Part shown: positions 6,531-7,206 of the stretch, piece after piece
How positions within the stretch are numbered: the first letter of the stretch is position 1
Layout of the letters: each line of letters starts with the position of its first letter
Assembly (NCBI GenBank): GCA_946482375.1
Contig: CAMLRH010000134.1
Location: forward strand, 1-7,206
From: an uncultured Caulobacteraceae bacterium
GTDB lineage: Bacteria; Pseudomonadota; Alphaproteobacteria; Caulobacterales; Caulobacteraceae
Length of the DNA: 7,206 nucleotides
Direction of reading: 5' to 3'
Notes under the pieces: model-generated
The model's database searches: none
What the model saw: only the letters and a program-made list of their open reading frames with translations
Told to the model about the DNA's origin: nothing
Made by a program: the position numbers and the translations under genes

Positions 6531-7206
6531 ATGCGCGATTACTACGACATCCTGGGCGTGAACCGCGGCTGCGACGAAGCCGGACTGAAGTCCGCTTTCC
6601 GCAAGCTGGCGATGGAGCACCACCCCGACCGCAATGGCGGGTGTGAGAACGCCTCAGCCAAGTTCAAGGAAATCAACGAGGCCTATTCGGTCCTCTCCGA
6701 CCCACAGAAGCGCGCCGCCTACGACCGCTTCGGCCATGCCGGCGTTGGCGGCATGAACGGCGGAAATGGCGCGGGCTTCGGCGGCGCCGACGTCCACGAC
6801 ATCTTCAACGAGGTGTTCGGCGACGTCTTCGGCGACATGTTCGGCGGCCGCCAGCGCCGTCCGGGCGGACCGAGCCGCGGCGCCGACCTGCGCTACGATC
6901 TCGAGATCAGCCTGGAGCAGGCCTACGCCGGGGCAGAGGTCGAGATCACCGTTCCGGCCTCCATCACCTGCGAGCCCTGCTCGGGCACGGGCGCCAAGCC
7001 GGGCACCAGCCCGACGGTCTGCGGCTCGTGCGGCGGCGCCGGGCGCGTGCGCGCCACGCAGGGCTTCTTCGCCATCGAGCGCACCTGCCCGCGCTGCGGC
7101 GGCTCGGGCCAGCTGATCCTCGACCCCTGCCAGGCCTGTCACGGCGCCGGCCAGGTGCGCCGCGAGCGCACCCTGCAGGTCCGCATCCCGCCCGGCGTCG
7201 ACGACG
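6531..7206 (+). CDS. dnaJ: Co-chaperone DnaJ (Hsp40), 5' part only
   Basis: DnaJ delivers substrates to DnaK and stimulates its ATPase. The window holds 225 codons and one extra base before the right edge cuts the gene. The J-domain starts [10 protein letters not shown] and has the essential H-P-D at 31-33. A glycine- and phenylalanine-rich linker spans about 68-117. All four zinc-binding C-x-x-C-x-G-x-G repeats are present at 147-154, 164-171, 186-193 and 200-207, so this is a full type I (class A) DnaJ. The C-terminal substrate domains have only begun (R-I-P-P-G-V-D). The start at ATG 6531 is required by the J-domain, and an in-frame TGA at 6513-6515 blocks longer versions. No clear Shine-Dalgarno precedes it. 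It follows dnaK by 168 bases with no promoter seen, so it is probably transcribed from the dnaK heat-shock promoter. Confidence 0.98.
   Translation, partial: MRDYYDILGVNRGCDEAGLKSAFRKLAMEHHPDRNGGCENASAKFKEINEAYSVLSDPQKRAAYDRFGHAGVGGMNGGNGAGFGGADVHDIFNEVFGDVFGDMFGGRQRRPGGPSRGADLRYDLEISLEQAYAGAEVEITVPASITCEPCSGTGAKPGTSPTVCGSCGGAGRVRATQGFFAIERTCPRCGGSGQLILDPCQACHGAGQVRRERTLQVRIPPGVDD

Overview
The window is GC-rich chromosomal DNA from an alphaproteobacterium, most likely Caulobacterales (a Caulobacter or Phenylobacterium relative). The gene order enoyl-CoA hydratase, rpsT, dnaA, alkB, dnaK, dnaJ matches the origin-proximal block I remember from Caulobacter crescentus. The DnaA and S20 proteins also look Caulobacter-like, and GANTC sites (the CcrM methylation target) cluster at dnaA.

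Layout: positions 1-445 hold the 3' end of an enoyl-CoA hydratase gene. A clear housekeeping promoter (448-476) and a short leader with a GUAA-loop hairpin precede rpsT (535-804), which ends in a strong hairpin terminator (859-898). The rest of the gap up to dnaA (about 1212-2630) holds the dnaA promoter and leader: GANTC sites, a -10-like element, a GC-only hairpin and a possible 10-codon upstream ORF. Next comes a head-to-head pair of palindromic repeats (2632-2737). The second copy encodes the last residues and stop codon of a convergent, Tat-exported dienelactone hydrolase-family gene (2715-3614, minus). That gene lies 23 bases downstream of alkB (3638-4243, minus), so the two probably form an operon. 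A heat-shock (sigma-32) type promoter (4249-4276) starts just beyond the alkB start codon and drives dnaK (4446-6362). A 168-base intercistronic region with three hairpins leads to dnaJ (6531 onward), which is cut by the window edge after the zinc-finger repeats.

Functionally this is mostly core housekeeping: translation (S20), replication initiation (DnaA), alkylation repair (AlkB) and protein folding (DnaK/DnaJ), with fatty-acid oxidation and a periplasmic hydrolase alongside. I see no undescribed multi-gene system. The most interesting signals are the covarying repeat pair that supplies a gene's stop codon, the confinement of every GANTC site in the window to the dnaA locus, a histidine at the DnaA arginine-finger position, and the overlap of the dnaK heat-shock promoter with the alkB 5' region.
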